From positions 1 through 64,000 of the forward strand of contig NW_006889839.1 in assembly GCF_000231115.1 (NCBI RefSeq): a stretch of DNA of 64,000 nucleotides. Direction: 5' to 3'. Of the stretch, positions 17,529 through 27,220 are shown one piece after another. The stretch is from Vittaforma corneae ATCC 50505. Lineage: Eukaryota > Microsporidia > Nosematidae. Each line of letters starts with the position of its first letter. Positions within the stretch are counted from its first letter, which is position 1. The translations under genes and the position numbers were made by a program. The notes under the pieces are model-generated. The model made no database searches. It was not told the DNA's origin and saw nothing but the letters and a program-made list of their open reading frames with translations.

Positions 17529-19275
17529 GGGGTATATCAGTTTGTTTATGATGATATAAAATAATAGATAAAACATGTTTTAGAAACACATAATCAGTTG
17601 AGTGTGATACATAAAACAAAGAGGACATGTTTTAGTATATGATATTATTTCTGGTCAATATATTTATGATAAAGTTTTGACAGATAGAATTAATCAATTA
17701 TATTCTGATTTAAGCTTATAAAATCTAATTAAATTCAGAAAAGTATAATGTTGAAATATAAGCGAAATGTGAATACAACACCAAAGCGCAGATAATTCAG
17801 CACAATGGAAAGACCCCTCTTCAAATATGCAGAAATCGTTTAAAATTTAGAAATAAATGTAAATTGCTTTTAATTTAATTAAACCACAAAACTTATCCTG
17901 TCAAGTCCTTTCCTGCAAACTAGATTAATTTTTGTCTGTTTTAATTTCTTTATATTTGATTAAATTTGAAATGCGTCAACCATAATGATCTTGAAAATTT
18001 TTAAATCAAAAAAGTAGTCAGAAAAGGCAGAGCACCTATGCACAGAGAATGCCTCCAGTCAGATGGCTACAATCCCAGCATAGTGGCTGGTTTCTTCTAT
18101 GGTCGACGGTTCTGAGCCCCATCGAATGCTGTTTAAAGAACTGGTTGGTTTCTTCTATTTTTACAATTGAAAATATGATCAAAGAGAGCATGTTTATTGG
18201 CACTGGGAAATAGGAATTGTCAGTTAAGACTTTGTAGTTCAAAATAGCATGAAAACATGGGAAGACAAAACGTAATGACTAGTATGAAACTAATGACCAT
18301 TGCCAGTTATGTATTCAAATTAATCTCTTCCTTGTTTTCAAAATTAAATAGATTAACTTTGTTGATTGCTTTATTGTGAGTGTGCAAATATCAATATGTC
18401 AAAAACCAATATTCTTGTACTGCATTTCCATAACGACATTATTGTCTGTGCATAATGTTCAGACAGCCATCCAGCAAAGCTTCTTACTCTAGTAGAGTAA
18501 GGTGAGATGAAGCTATTAAGACAATCTCTAAAATTATTTGAAAACCTAGTAGCGACACAGACAGCTTTTTTACATAGTAACTTGGACGGCAGATAGCCAC
18601 CATTCATAAGAAGTGTGCAGGTGTATAGTGCTGGAATTATGATGAGTTTCCAGTCCTCAAAGATAATTTGAGTTATCCAACAATAGGTTTATGGTATCAC
18701 CCCTAGAAAATTTGATGCATTTCTCTGCTGTCTGTTGTGCCAGGTACGTGATAGGAAACGGCATTGATGAGGTATATTAAACTACTGTGAGAATAAAAGT
18801 AGTCCTTTTATTAAACGCCTTGTGCAAGGTTGACGGATTTACTGGCCAGATGGCATGATGAAATATTGATTTGTTTCATAGATATGACACGGAGTGGCTG
18901 AATATCAACAAGGTAGCATGTCTGATGATGGGTTGTTCACTTTGGTGCTTTTTTGAACTGATACTTGATATTTAGTTTTTCATATTGGGTATCGAATATT
19001 GCTGCTAAGGCTTTGTTTTAACAGAGCACTTTTAATTAAAAGAATACTTAGTTGTAGACTATTTCAATCAAATGTCGGAATAATGCCAAAGTTTTTAATA
19101 TTTCAGCTGTTTGCTGGAAAGCATCAAGCCTTTCAACCAAGAATCAGTGTTTCTTCAAGTGCTTTGCAATACCATTAGTTATGTCGCTGGTTTACCTTCT
19201 GTTCGTTAATAAACACCACTCCCTTTCCAGACTATTTTCACAGTTCTATATTTATCCTTTCTTTTTACCTCCCCC
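17529..19275 (+). other. Gene-poor stretch of 1.75 kb
   Basis: No frame here has a recognisable domain. The longest is a 78-codon minus frame at 18371-18607 (FAGWLSEHYAQTIMSLWKC), which might be a relic of an older coding or mobile sequence. AT content is high at 17600-18000 and falls after 18000. A 13-base string TGGTTTCTTCTAT occurs twice within about 60 bases near 18080-18160. No tRNA or rRNA signal was seen. ACCTCCCCC at the right end is the KDEL-receptor start motif. Confidence 0.5.
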
Positions 19276-19971
19276 ATGTCTCTTTTCTCTTCCGTATTTT
19301 TTAGATTCCTTGGTGACTTCCTAGCCACGTCAAGCAGACTTGCACTAACCAGAAAAATTCAAAATACTAATAGTCTTAGTGGAATCTCCCTCAAGACACA
19401 AATACTCTATCTCTTTGTCTACGTTTTTAGATACCTCGATCTTCTCTCTCCGCATGGAACATGGAAGAAACTTACCGTATACAACTCCTTTATGAAGGTA
19501 GTTTATATTTCTTTTCAAGCGTACCTTATCTCCCTGTTCTACGGTAGACTTAAGTTTTCCTACTCTAAGAAGTACGACACTTTCAATATCCCAATATTCC
19601 TTGTTGTTTCTATGCTTCTCTCCCTCTTTTTCAAGGATGAGACAGATAGCATATTTTTTGACTTCTTTGGATACATTAAGGAATACCTTTATACCTGTTC
19701 CTTAATCTTAGAATCACTGGCAATTCTCCCCCAACTAGTGGTGACCCAGGACTCAGGTGAGTGTGAAAAGCTCACTGCAGTATATATAACTCTTCTCGGA
19801 TTGTACAGGCTTAGCTACCTGGTTTATTTTGTGTTTGGAATGCTTAGTACGAGGAAGGTTGATACGCTCTTGGTCGTTACTTCATTAATCCAGTCTGTTC
19901 TTTACATAGACTTTTTCAGAGTGTACTTTGGATTTTTAAAGAATAGCCCTGGGTATCGTCTTGAACAATAA
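19276..19971 (+). CDS. ERD2: KDEL/HDEL receptor (ERD2)
   Basis: The 231-aa, seven-span membrane protein returns escaped ER-resident proteins from the Golgi. Family signatures are the N-terminal helix ending SSRLALTRKI, SGISLKTQILYLFVYVFRYLDL, the span with YNSFMKVVYI, and LESLAILPQLVV. C-terminal residues DFFRVYF match the last span. Length is normal (about 215-220 aa). CTCCCCC directly precedes the ATG. Its 3' end overlaps a minus-strand gene by 56 nt. Confidence 0.95.
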   Translation: MSLFSSVFFRFLGDFLATSSRLALTRKIQNTNSLSGISLKTQILYLFVYVFRYLDLLSPHGTWKKLTVYNSFMKVVYISFQAYLISLFYGRLKFSYSKKYDTFNIPIFLVVSMLLSLFFKDETDSIFFDFFGYIKEYLYTCSLILESLAILPQLVVTQDSGECEKLTAVYITLLGLYRLSYLVYFVFGMLSTRKVDTLLVVTSLIQSVLYIDFFRVYFGFLKNSPGYRLEQ

Positions 19972-20194
19972 ATAAATTCTCTTTATCTAAAATTTGCCTC
20001 AATCCGTGCCACACTTCATCTTCAGTTACTTCTTTGTCGTCTTTATAAAAAGTATTTTGATAATATCCCCTCAACTGAGAAATGCTACCACGATTGATAT
20101 GTAAAAGTGCCTGTCTGTCATGTGTTTTCATCACAGTCATTCTCTTTACCTTAGCTTTCCTTTTGTACATCTCAAACACTCTAACTCCGCTCAT
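19916..20194 (-). CDS. Small hypothetical protein overlapping KDEL receptor 3' end
   Basis: From the ATG at 20194 this frame encodes 92 aa with a basic N-terminus (MYKRKAKVKR) and a helical body (EDEVWHGLRQILDKENLFIVQ). The same DNA read on the plus strand gives a hydrophobic stretch, as expected for the complement of Lys/Arg codons. I therefore think the minus frame is coding here and the plus frame is not. The function is not recognised. An in-frame ATG at 20296 lies inside the LRR gene and is less likely. Confidence 0.5.
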   Translation of the reverse strand: MSGVRVFEMYKRKAKVKRMTVMKTHDRQALLHINRGSISQLRGYYQNTFYKDDKEVTEDEVWHGLRQILDKENLFIVQDDTQGYSLKIQSTL

Positions 20195-20939
20195 TCTAAT
20201 TAAAGATCCCGACTTTTTGAAGTTCAGATCGGAGATCTCTCCGAAGATTGAAGAATATCTAAAAAAAGAAGAGCTATCAACAGAGCAGAAAAGCATACTG
20301 CAGTACTACAAGAATGATCTGCTCGATATCTTTGTCATGAACGCTTGGAATACAACTCGAGGTGTTCCACAGGATGTTGTCACTTCTATCGCTCAGAGTG
20401 TTGAATCACTAACAGGCAAAAGCCTAGAAGGCGTTACAGAGAGCATGAGGAACAAGCTAGCATGTCTTCAGGCATATCTGCAAAAGTATAAAAATGTTGC
20501 CCAATTGGACCTTTCTGGATTTTATCTTTCTAGAATTCCCATTAAAGCTCTAATGTTTTTTGACCAGTTGAATTGGCTAAACTTAAGCTCAACCAAGCTT
20601 AATAGGAACATTGAGTCTCTCAGAGCTCTGCCTAATTTAAAGACTCTAATTTTAGAAAATAACGACATTTTTAAATTTCCTGATTTTTCTGGGTTTGGAC
20701 AATTGAGAACTGTTGTTTTGGATTCAAACCCTCTTGCAAATATTGACTTTTTGGAGTATAAAATAATGAATGATGTATTTAAGACAGTTAATATTGCTGA
20801 ACTTTCACTGAAAAATGTTAAAATCGTGAAAATAGACAATATCAACAAGGTATTTCCTAATCTAAACTATCTTATATTGACTGAGGAATATGTTCAAGAA
20901 TTACCTAAACTGAAGAATGGCAGGGTTGTATTGGAATGA
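20082..20939 (+). CDS. Leucine-rich repeat protein, start uncertain
   Basis: The credible coding region runs from about 20200 (DPDFLKFRSEISPKIEEYL) to the stop at 20939. A helical N-terminal part (about 20220-20450) precedes at least four LRR units, e.g. VAQLDLSGFYLSRIP, LNWLNLSSTKLNR, LKTLILENNDIFKFP and LRTVVLDSNPLANI. The frame is open back to an ATG at 20082, but the first 40 codons are probably the antisense of the minus gene. The next ATG is at 20337, which would lose conserved-looking helix. CCC at 20208-20210 lies 6 nt before an in-frame TTG at 20217. The partner or function is unknown. Confidence 0.65.
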   Translation: MLPRLICKSACLSCVFITVILFTLAFLLYISNTLTPLILIKDPDFLKFRSEISPKIEEYLKKEELSTEQKSILQYYKNDLLDIFVMNAWNTTRGVPQDVVTSIAQSVESLTGKSLEGVTESMRNKLACLQAYLQKYKNVAQLDLSGFYLSRIPIKALMFFDQLNWLNLSSTKLNRNIESLRALPNLKTLILENNDIFKFPDFSGFGQLRTVVLDSNPLANIDFLEYKIMNDVFKTVNIAELSLKNVKIVKIDNINKVFPNLNYLILTEEYVQELPKLKNGRVVLE

Positions 20940-21125
20940 TTGCCGTTTATTCAATAAACTTGAAAATACTTTCCCTTTAATATCGCGTTGCATTACTGTT
21001 TTTCTGGCACTTTTCATACAGAAATCTTTCTATATTCCTGTTCTATGCCATCCTATTTGCCATTTCTACTCCCCACTGTTTTACACAGCTCTTTTATGTT
21101 TTTCTCTTCTGTTTTTTGCTCACCC

Positions 21126-22103
21126 ATGTACACCACCAAAAGCTTCATTCAGAAAAATGACGCCAAAGCAATAGATCTTCCAGACTGCCCTGTAGACACA
21201 ATAAGCTGTATTGGCTTTAATTTTGAGAATACACACGTGGCAGCAGCTTCCTGGGATGGGTCAGTAAAGCTTTACAGGCTTCCATTTTACTCTTCTCCAG
21301 GATCCAATTGTACTTTAGAAAAGAGTTATTCCCTCGGCAAGCCTGTGCTTTCATGTTGCTTTTTTAATAACATGCTTTTGGCTGGTCTTTCCGACGGGAG
21401 TCTCGTTGCTGTTGATCCAAATAATACCGTTAAGGCGCATGATTCTGCCATTAAATCCATTCAGAACTACAACAACCAGTTTATTATAACAGGGTCTTTC
21501 GACAACACTCTTAAATTCTGGGATCTAAAGAGTTCCTCGCCATTTCATACCATCACCCTTTCTTCAAAGGTATATGCCATGGATTTAAAGGAATCTATTC
21601 TTGTTGTTGCTCTTGGTGATAAGACGGTTGTTGTCTACGATATGAATAACATAAACCAGCCTGTCGTGTTTCCTACTAGATTCAACTACTCAATCAGGTC
21701 TGTTGCTCCCCATAAGGATCAAGATTCTTTTGCTGTTGGTGGAATAGAGGCTAAAGTGGAGACATTTTCGAGGAATTTTCCAGCTAAGAAGATGGTTTTT
21801 AGATGCCACAGGGTTGATGGCAAGCTCTATGCAGTAAATGTTGTACGTTTCCTTCCGAATGACTCAAGGTTGATAGTTACTGGTGGATCCGACGGATCTT
21901 TAGTTTGGTTTGATAGAGAAAATAGATCAAAACTCTGTTCAAATGAATTTGGTGCGCCTATTACTGCTGGTGAATTTTCAAATGATGGTAAGTATTTTAT
22001 ATTCGCCGTTGGTGACGATTGGAGTAAAGGTTATACAGGGGTATATACGAAGACATTCTTGAAGATGATTATTGTGAATACTATTCCAGGACTAATCAAA
22101 TAA
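21126..22103 (+). CDS. mRNA export factor Rae1/Gle2 (WD40)
   Basis: The 325-aa WD40 propeller resembles Rae1/Gle2, which docks at the nuclear pore for mRNA export. WD units include AAASWDGSVKLYRL, ITGSFDNTLKFWDLKS and VTGGSDGSLVWFDREN. The family-specific features are VFRCHRVDGKLYAVNVVRFL and the C-terminal GDDWSKGYTG, equivalent to YDWSKGHE in Rae1. Bub3 is the closest alternative but lacks that string. TCACCC directly precedes the ATG at 21126; the in-frame ATG at 20988 overlaps unrelated leader. Confidence 0.87.
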   Translation: MYTTKSFIQKNDAKAIDLPDCPVDTISCIGFNFENTHVAAASWDGSVKLYRLPFYSSPGSNCTLEKSYSLGKPVLSCCFFNNMLLAGLSDGSLVAVDPNNTVKAHDSAIKSIQNYNNQFIITGSFDNTLKFWDLKSSSPFHTITLSSKVYAMDLKESILVVALGDKTVVVYDMNNINQPVVFPTRFNYSIRSVAPHKDQDSFAVGGIEAKVETFSRNFPAKKMVFRCHRVDGKLYAVNVVRFLPNDSRLIVTGGSDGSLVWFDRENRSKLCSNEFGAPITAGEFSNDGKYFIFAVGDDWSKGYTGVYTKTFLKMIIVNTIPGLIK

Positions 22104-22381
22104 ATATTAATTAAATGCACTGTTTCAATAGAAAAGACCATATTTTTATTGTCTATGCGTGACTATTAATCGTGCCGCTATATTCTTGTTGTAATTGTGC
22201 TGTTTTACATATTATCATCATTGTTAATGCTAATTTACTTTTGATATTGATCCAATAATCTTGAAGAAGACTAAAATATTCAATAGATTTAAAATGAATA
22301 ATACTCCCTTTTGATTAGTTGGTGTTTCGTGTGTGTTTCATATCTAAATCATAAAATAAATATAGTTCAAATATAAACACC

Positions 22382-22792
22382 ATGATCTTATTATTAATTA
22401 CAACGATCTTTGGATTCAGGCTGTTAACCTTAGATCAGGTCTATGAAAAACAGAAGGACATGTTTATAATGAATTCTGAGTCTAATTTGAAAATTCAAAA
22501 GGTTGATACACTGAATATTACAAATTTCTACGTGGTACTCCACTCAAGAAAGATATTTTTCTACACAAAAGGCAGCTACTATGGATTTATATATGATAAT
22601 GACAATGTAAAGCTAAAGCTAGGCCCTGCAAGTATAAATACAGTGCAGTATTTCACACAGAACACTGGATTAGCAGACCCAGAGGAAAATGCCTCACTTC
22701 GGAAAATAAAGGTTTTGAAGTGGGACGATCTTATAAAGAAAAGGGACACTGAAATAAAGGAAGATACAATAGGCACTGATAACAGTGACTAA
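22382..22792 (+). CDS. Secreted hypothetical protein, possible half of a split gene
   Basis: A 136-aa protein with a signal peptide (ILLLITTIFGFRLLTL) and a beta-rich body (FYVVLHSRKIFFYTKGSYYGF). It resembles one unit of the ricin-B-type beta-trefoil proteins seen in microsporidian spores, but weakly. The next gene begins 45 bases downstream in the same reading frame, separated by three in-frame stops (TAA, TAA, TGA). The tail is acidic. It may be a complete small protein or the 5' half of a broken gene. Confidence 0.6.
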   Translation: MILLLITTIFGFRLLTLDQVYEKQKDMFIMNSESNLKIQKVDTLNITNFYVVLHSRKIFFYTKGSYYGFIYDNDNVKLKLGPASINTVQYFTQNTGLADPEENASLRKIKVLKWDDLIKKRDTEIKEDTIGTDNSD

Positions 22793-22837
22793 TATTAAAA
22801 GTGATATAATAAAAGTGGTGAACTAAAAACTGATATA

Positions 22838-23959
22838 ATGCGAGATGATATTATGAGTACAAGAAAAGGCTTGATTGAAAAGAAGCATACCGACAAGCTG
22901 TCATTACATCAAAGAATGCCAGCATCGAATATTGGGCTTGGATCTATGAAGGGACTAGAAGATAGCATAGCTTACGAAGAAACAGAGTATCCTACTGTAT
23001 TGTCCAATAAAGCTATGTCTAAAAATCAGCATAGAACAGATGAGGAAGAATGTGACGGGTCTAAATCAATGTGCCATAAGCCTAAAAATCTTCTACACTA
23101 TAAAAGTGAAATGAAAGTGGAGGCAAATCCATTGAGAAGACCAGGAATTGCAGGAAAGAGGATGGACGAGATTGAAAGCGATTCTAATGTTCTTGATTCC
23201 AAGTTCCTTGACATTAAAGTAAATACGATAGATCGAAACAAACAAACATTTGTACTGAAGAACGACGGGAATCTGTGCGTAACGTATTTTGAAAAGTCCT
23301 TTATTCTGGCTGAATGTAGGCAAAGTAAAAGACAGGTATTTAAGCTTGTTGAGGTTGAAGAAGTAATGAATAGGCTAAATCCAAAGGGACGTCCTATGGA
23401 AGAAGATACAATAGAAGGAGAAAAGGAGGAAAGCTCAAGTGAGGAAAATGAAGAAAACAAATTTGATAGAGAGAATAGTAAATCTAAGTTTAAACGAGAA
23501 AATAGTAAGCCAGACAAAAAAGATAAGAAAAAGAAGCGCCCAAGCAAGTCTGAAGAAGATCTGACAGAATCCGTTGAATATGCAGAGAAGATAGAACGAG
23601 TATTCCCAGAAAATCTAAGAGAAGTGCATTTAAAAGACATCAATTCATTGTACAATCCCCAAAATCAAATGAAGGCTAATATGGAACATCAGTGTAGAGA
23701 TTTATTAAATAGAAACTTGGGAAGACTTGACGTGTTGCCTGAGGAATGTAAAAGACTGTTGGAAACCCCAGCAAATCCAATGATGGCTAGAACCACACTG
23801 CCCAGAGGTGGTATTTCAGGATTTTCAATGGTTAAAACCAATTACGTGCCAGCAAGGAAAAGATCACAAAATGATGTGCAAAAGGAAAAGGCCTCCATCT
23901 ATGAAGTTAACAGGACAAACAACATTTTAACCAGGCTAGAAAAGGCACTCAGAACATAA
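22838..23959 (+). CDS. Hypothetical protein with beta-trefoil-like segment and charged linker
   Basis: A 373-aa protein without a signal peptide. The segment FVLKNDGNLCVTYFEKSFIL to QVFKLVEVEEV (about residues 137-178) has the pattern of ricin-B/QxW-type repeats. It is followed by a Glu/Lys/Ser-rich charged linker (about 190-245) and a C-terminal region with two Cys. Similar architecture occurs in secreted microsporidian spore proteins, but this one lacks its own signal. It is in the same frame as the secreted gene immediately upstream. Confidence 0.6.
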   Translation: MRDDIMSTRKGLIEKKHTDKLSLHQRMPASNIGLGSMKGLEDSIAYEETEYPTVLSNKAMSKNQHRTDEEECDGSKSMCHKPKNLLHYKSEMKVEANPLRRPGIAGKRMDEIESDSNVLDSKFLDIKVNTIDRNKQTFVLKNDGNLCVTYFEKSFILAECRQSKRQVFKLVEVEEVMNRLNPKGRPMEEDTIEGEKEESSSEENEENKFDRENSKSKFKRENSKPDKKDKKKKRPSKSEEDLTESVEYAEKIERVFPENLREVHLKDINSLYNPQNQMKANMEHQCRDLLNRNLGRLDVLPEECKRLLETPANPMMARTTLPRGGISGFSMVKTNYVPARKRSQNDVQKEKASIYEVNRTNNILTRLEKALRT

Positions 23960-24169
23960 ATGTATAATTAAAATAAATTAATATTGTTGAACGATGTGAC
24001 AAAGTGTTTAAAATGCATGAATTTAAAAAGCCATCCACTTTTGAAAGGATACCAGCTCTGATTTGGAACTGTTGAAAGATTCCAATAGTAATCAATTCAT
24101 AATAAGCATTTTTGTACGCTTAAATTAACTCTTTTTTAATTTTTGATGTTGCTCTAAAATTTTTATCCC

Positions 24170-24625
24170 ATGGAAAGAACCTTTGTCATCGTAAAGCCAG
24201 ATGGAGTAAAGAAAAGATTGGTTGGTGAGATTATCTCAAGGTTTGAGAAGAAGGGGCTATACCTTGTACAGGCGAAGGTCCTTATCCCCACGGAGGATAT
24301 TCTTAGAGAACATTATGCAGCACTCAAACATAAAGTTGAGATCTTCAACGAACTGATCGAGTACATGCAGACAGGACAGGTTGTTGCCATGGTCTGGGAA
24401 GGTGACAATGCAGTAAAAATAGTTAGAGACCTGATTGGTGTCACCAACCCACTGCAGGCTGCTATAGGAACCATACGTGGAGATTATGGACTGTACATTG
24501 GCAAGAACGTCATACACGGTACTGATGAGGTTGAAAACGTCGAAAGAGAAGTTGAACTTTGGTTTGGGAAGGACGTTCCAGCAATAATCCATTTTGATAG
24601 AGACTTATATTATAAAAATAAATAA
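24170..24625 (+). CDS. Nucleoside diphosphate kinase
   Basis: The 151-aa enzyme moves phosphate between nucleoside di- and triphosphates. All family marks are present: FVIVKPDGVKK at the start, the catalytic His116 in NVIHGTD, and a normal length and C-terminus. TATCCC directly precedes the ATG. This is one of the best-conserved proteins in the window. Confidence 0.97.
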   Translation: MERTFVIVKPDGVKKRLVGEIISRFEKKGLYLVQAKVLIPTEDILREHYAALKHKVEIFNELIEYMQTGQVVAMVWEGDNAVKIVRDLIGVTNPLQAAIGTIRGDYGLYIGKNVIHGTDEVENVEREVELWFGKDVPAIIHFDRDLYYKNK

Positions 24626-24778
24626 GAATTTATTTAAAAGCTCATATTCTGAAAAGAACGCATTTGGCATAAACAAATAAGACTTGAGGCCTGGTCTAAG
24701 TCTTAGCATAAAAAACTATGTGGATATTCTATAGAGTGGAAGGGGCTAGTTTACTTGTCAAAATGCTGTTTGCTATGC

Positions 24779-25828
24779 TTATTTTTCCTTGTTGTCAGAC
24801 TGCTTTTTTAGTCTTTCTAAGAACTCCGTCACATTGTCTTCGCTTGCTTTCCTTGCCTTCTTAACTTTGTCTTGGTCAATTTTGAGTTTTTCCTTGTCCT
24901 CCTTGTCCTTTTTATCCTTGTTTTCTTTTTCTTTATGTTCGGCCTCGGCATTGGCTTTTGAATTGTCCCTGCATATATTAATATAGGGGATCAACAGGAA
25001 ATTCGTTATAACTCTGCCCATAACCATGACAAGAAGTATCGCACCAAATATGACCACGGCTTGTAATAGATTTAGACGTGTTGTATTGTGCTGGAATAAG
25101 AATAGTATTGTAATATAACCGCGTCTGTCAAACAAGCTAACAAGATACAAGCTATAATACAGGTATAAGACATAGCAAAGAATGAAGCAATTAGGTATAA
25201 AATACATCTTTCTTAGATTACCTGCCTGTCCAAACTTTCCAACGTATAAGCATAGACTAATCAGATGAAGTATAACGCAGAGTCTAAACTTGAATGATCC
25301 ATTTAGAATGGTGCATGACATGTAACTAATATTTTCATTTCTGAGGTAGAATTCTTCGAGAGCATCGCCAATTAGTAAAAAGATCAAAGGAGTAGAGAAC
25401 ATGGGGTAGGAAATGCGAACGACTGCGTCTATCCAAGTATTATACCAAACGTAAGAAAAGAAATATGAAACGAAGAAGAAAAGGAAGATTACACCACTGA
25501 GAGAGACAAATGGTTCTGGTAAATAGTCATGGTAGCTTGGCTTTGGCTCTTTTCTGAGTATAGCCTCGGCAAACTCCTTTCTATTGTCTTCATTTAAATA
25601 GCTTTTGTAATTGTTGTACTGGTCTTTTAGTAGTTTATAGTACTCTTGGAAGAATTTTTGGAGATCCTCTTTAAGGCTCAAAATAAAAGGGTATAAACTA
25701 TAAAGAAAGTTGCCTAGACTTTTTAATATTTCAGAAGCAGCATTCCAGAGTACTTCAAAAGTTGTCGGTTCTGATAGACTGATGGGCTCTTTTGATGGTT
25801 TATGTTCAAACGGTAACTCCTCGTTCAT
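24779..25828 (-). CDS. Polytopic membrane protein with Lys/Glu-rich tail, unknown
   Basis: A 349-aa protein with an amphipathic N-terminus (about 1-100), six or seven hydrophobic spans between about residues 105 and 290 (e.g. SGVIFLFFFVSYFFSYVWY and VVIFGAILLVMVMG), and a highly charged cytosolic-type tail (KEKENKDKKDKEDKEKLK). The family was not recognised. The ATG at 25828 is preceded by ACCCAGAAA; an in-frame ATG at 25912 adds a Cys/His-rich leader that I discount. Confidence 0.7.
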   Translation of the reverse strand: MNEELPFEHKPSKEPISLSEPTTFEVLWNAASEILKSLGNFLYSLYPFILSLKEDLQKFFQEYYKLLKDQYNNYKSYLNEDNRKEFAEAILRKEPKPSYHDYLPEPFVSLSGVIFLFFFVSYFFSYVWYNTWIDAVVRISYPMFSTPLIFLLIGDALEEFYLRNENISYMSCTILNGSFKFRLCVILHLISLCLYVGKFGQAGNLRKMYFIPNCFILCYVLYLYYSLYLVSLFDRRGYITILFLFQHNTTRLNLLQAVVIFGAILLVMVMGRVITNFLLIPYINICRDNSKANAEAEHKEKENKDKKDKEDKEKLKIDQDKVKKARKASEDNVTEFLERLKKQSDNKEK

Positions 25829-26060
25829 TTTCTGGGTACAAAAAATTTTACCAAAAAGCTTTGAACAAAAAAGAAAGCATAAATGCCAATGCTTTGAAGT
25901 GGGGCTCTCCAACCATAAATGCAGGGCTGCATAAGAGGAGGTGTAATAGTAATTTAATATTCAATATACTATTTTATGTGATAATAAACTGGAAGTGGTC
26001 TACTTGAAATAGTCACAAAGTCCTGCTAAAACACAGTTGATTTTGATATGGCTCTATCAT

Positions 26061-26657
26061 TTATTTCTTCTGCAGTAAAATCTCCTTTTCATTGTTGTTC
26101 ATTTCTTCCTCCCAGCTTTTGTACAGATCTTCATAAAACTCTTGCATTCTTGGACTGCCACACACTTCTCTAAACACGTTCTCAAGCTTGGTCTTTTTCA
26201 TTGAGGCAAAAACAGTAAAAATAGTACTAAAGTACTGTTGGAATATGTAAGGATGGACTTCAAACACTCTGTGATGGTACTCAAAGAGACAGAAGAATCC
26301 ATTGAACAGCTTTATAATACTGTGTGAGTGCAAATACCTCATGGCACTCCTCCCAATCTTACATTTCAGTTTGCGACTGACTGGTCTGTCCTCCAGGACT
26401 AGTAAATGGTTTCTCCTCAGTCTGGGACTTTCTGAACATCCATCCTCCTCTTGGTTTATTTGTTTCTTTTTCGCTTCCTTGTACAGCTTTTCATTTAATG
26501 CAACAAATCCATGCTTGAAAGACTCGATGTTTGGATATCGTCTTACGGAAGGAGTTGGATTAAGATTGAAGAATGTGTCCAAGGAAATACTGGCCAAAGC
26601 ATGGCTGGCTTTCAAGTAGATATTATTCATAGTTGATTCATTGTGTTGATTGGTCAT
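26061..26657 (-). CDS. Hypothetical protein
   Basis: A 198-aa helical protein. A basic central stretch (SPRLRRNHLLVLEDRPVSRK) precedes a hydrophobic-aromatic helix region (FNGFFCLFEYHHRVFEVHPY) and a charged C-terminal helix (EEEMNNNEKEILLQKK). No motif was recognised. The start has no CCC element, so the first ATG could be off by 9 residues (a second ATG follows at codon 10). Confidence 0.6.
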   Translation of the reverse strand: MTNQHNESTMNNIYLKASHALASISLDTFFNLNPTPSVRRYPNIESFKHGFVALNEKLYKEAKKKQINQEEDGCSESPRLRRNHLLVLEDRPVSRKLKCKIGRSAMRYLHSHSIIKLFNGFFCLFEYHHRVFEVHPYIFQQYFSTIFTVFASMKKTKLENVFREVCGSPRMQEFYEDLYKSWEEEMNNNEKEILLQKK

Positions 26658-26862
26658 TCCTCTATTTTTATGTGTCTTTATTTGAAGGGTGGCAAGTACG
26701 GAAAAGTGAACTTACCTGTTTGGATCATCTGGGTTTTAATTTCTGTTTTACCGGCTGTGATTAGTTTTCTTGATAATTAATAAACTTCTACAAATAAGCT
26801 TTTCTAAATGTCATTAATTGATTTACGAGACAGTTCATTATCAGTTTGTGAACAAAACAAAT

Positions 26863-26932
26863 GCGTCATACGGGAATCGAACCCGTGTCGACAGGATGGC
26901 AACCCGCCATTATACCACTAAACCAATGACGC
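26863..26932 (-). tRNA. tRNA-Gly (GCC)
   Basis: Read on the minus strand, this 70-nt gene has a 7-bp acceptor stem (GCGTCAT with ATGACGC), a D-arm with TTTAGTGGT, the anticodon loop TTGCCAT giving GCC, and a T-arm with GGGTTCGATTCCC. There is no intron and no encoded CCA. Confidence 0.95.
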
Positions 26933-27220
26933 TTATAAGCATCTATGTGTTGTAATATATTTTCAATATATTCAAAGCTAGATTGATCTTATATTTTGTT
27001 TAAATCAACAATTCTAATATAAACACATTTTATATGCTCTGTTGAAAGATTTGACGTATATTTCAAAATCTTTACAAGTATTTTAAAGTGCACAATGGTT
27101 AAGCTTATGACATGATTTACTATAAACTCATTTATTATTAATAATGCTCTCTATTTAATATTCTATATTATTATTGTAGTTCTATAACACTGCTCTTTAT
27201 ATTCTAATATTAGTCTATCT

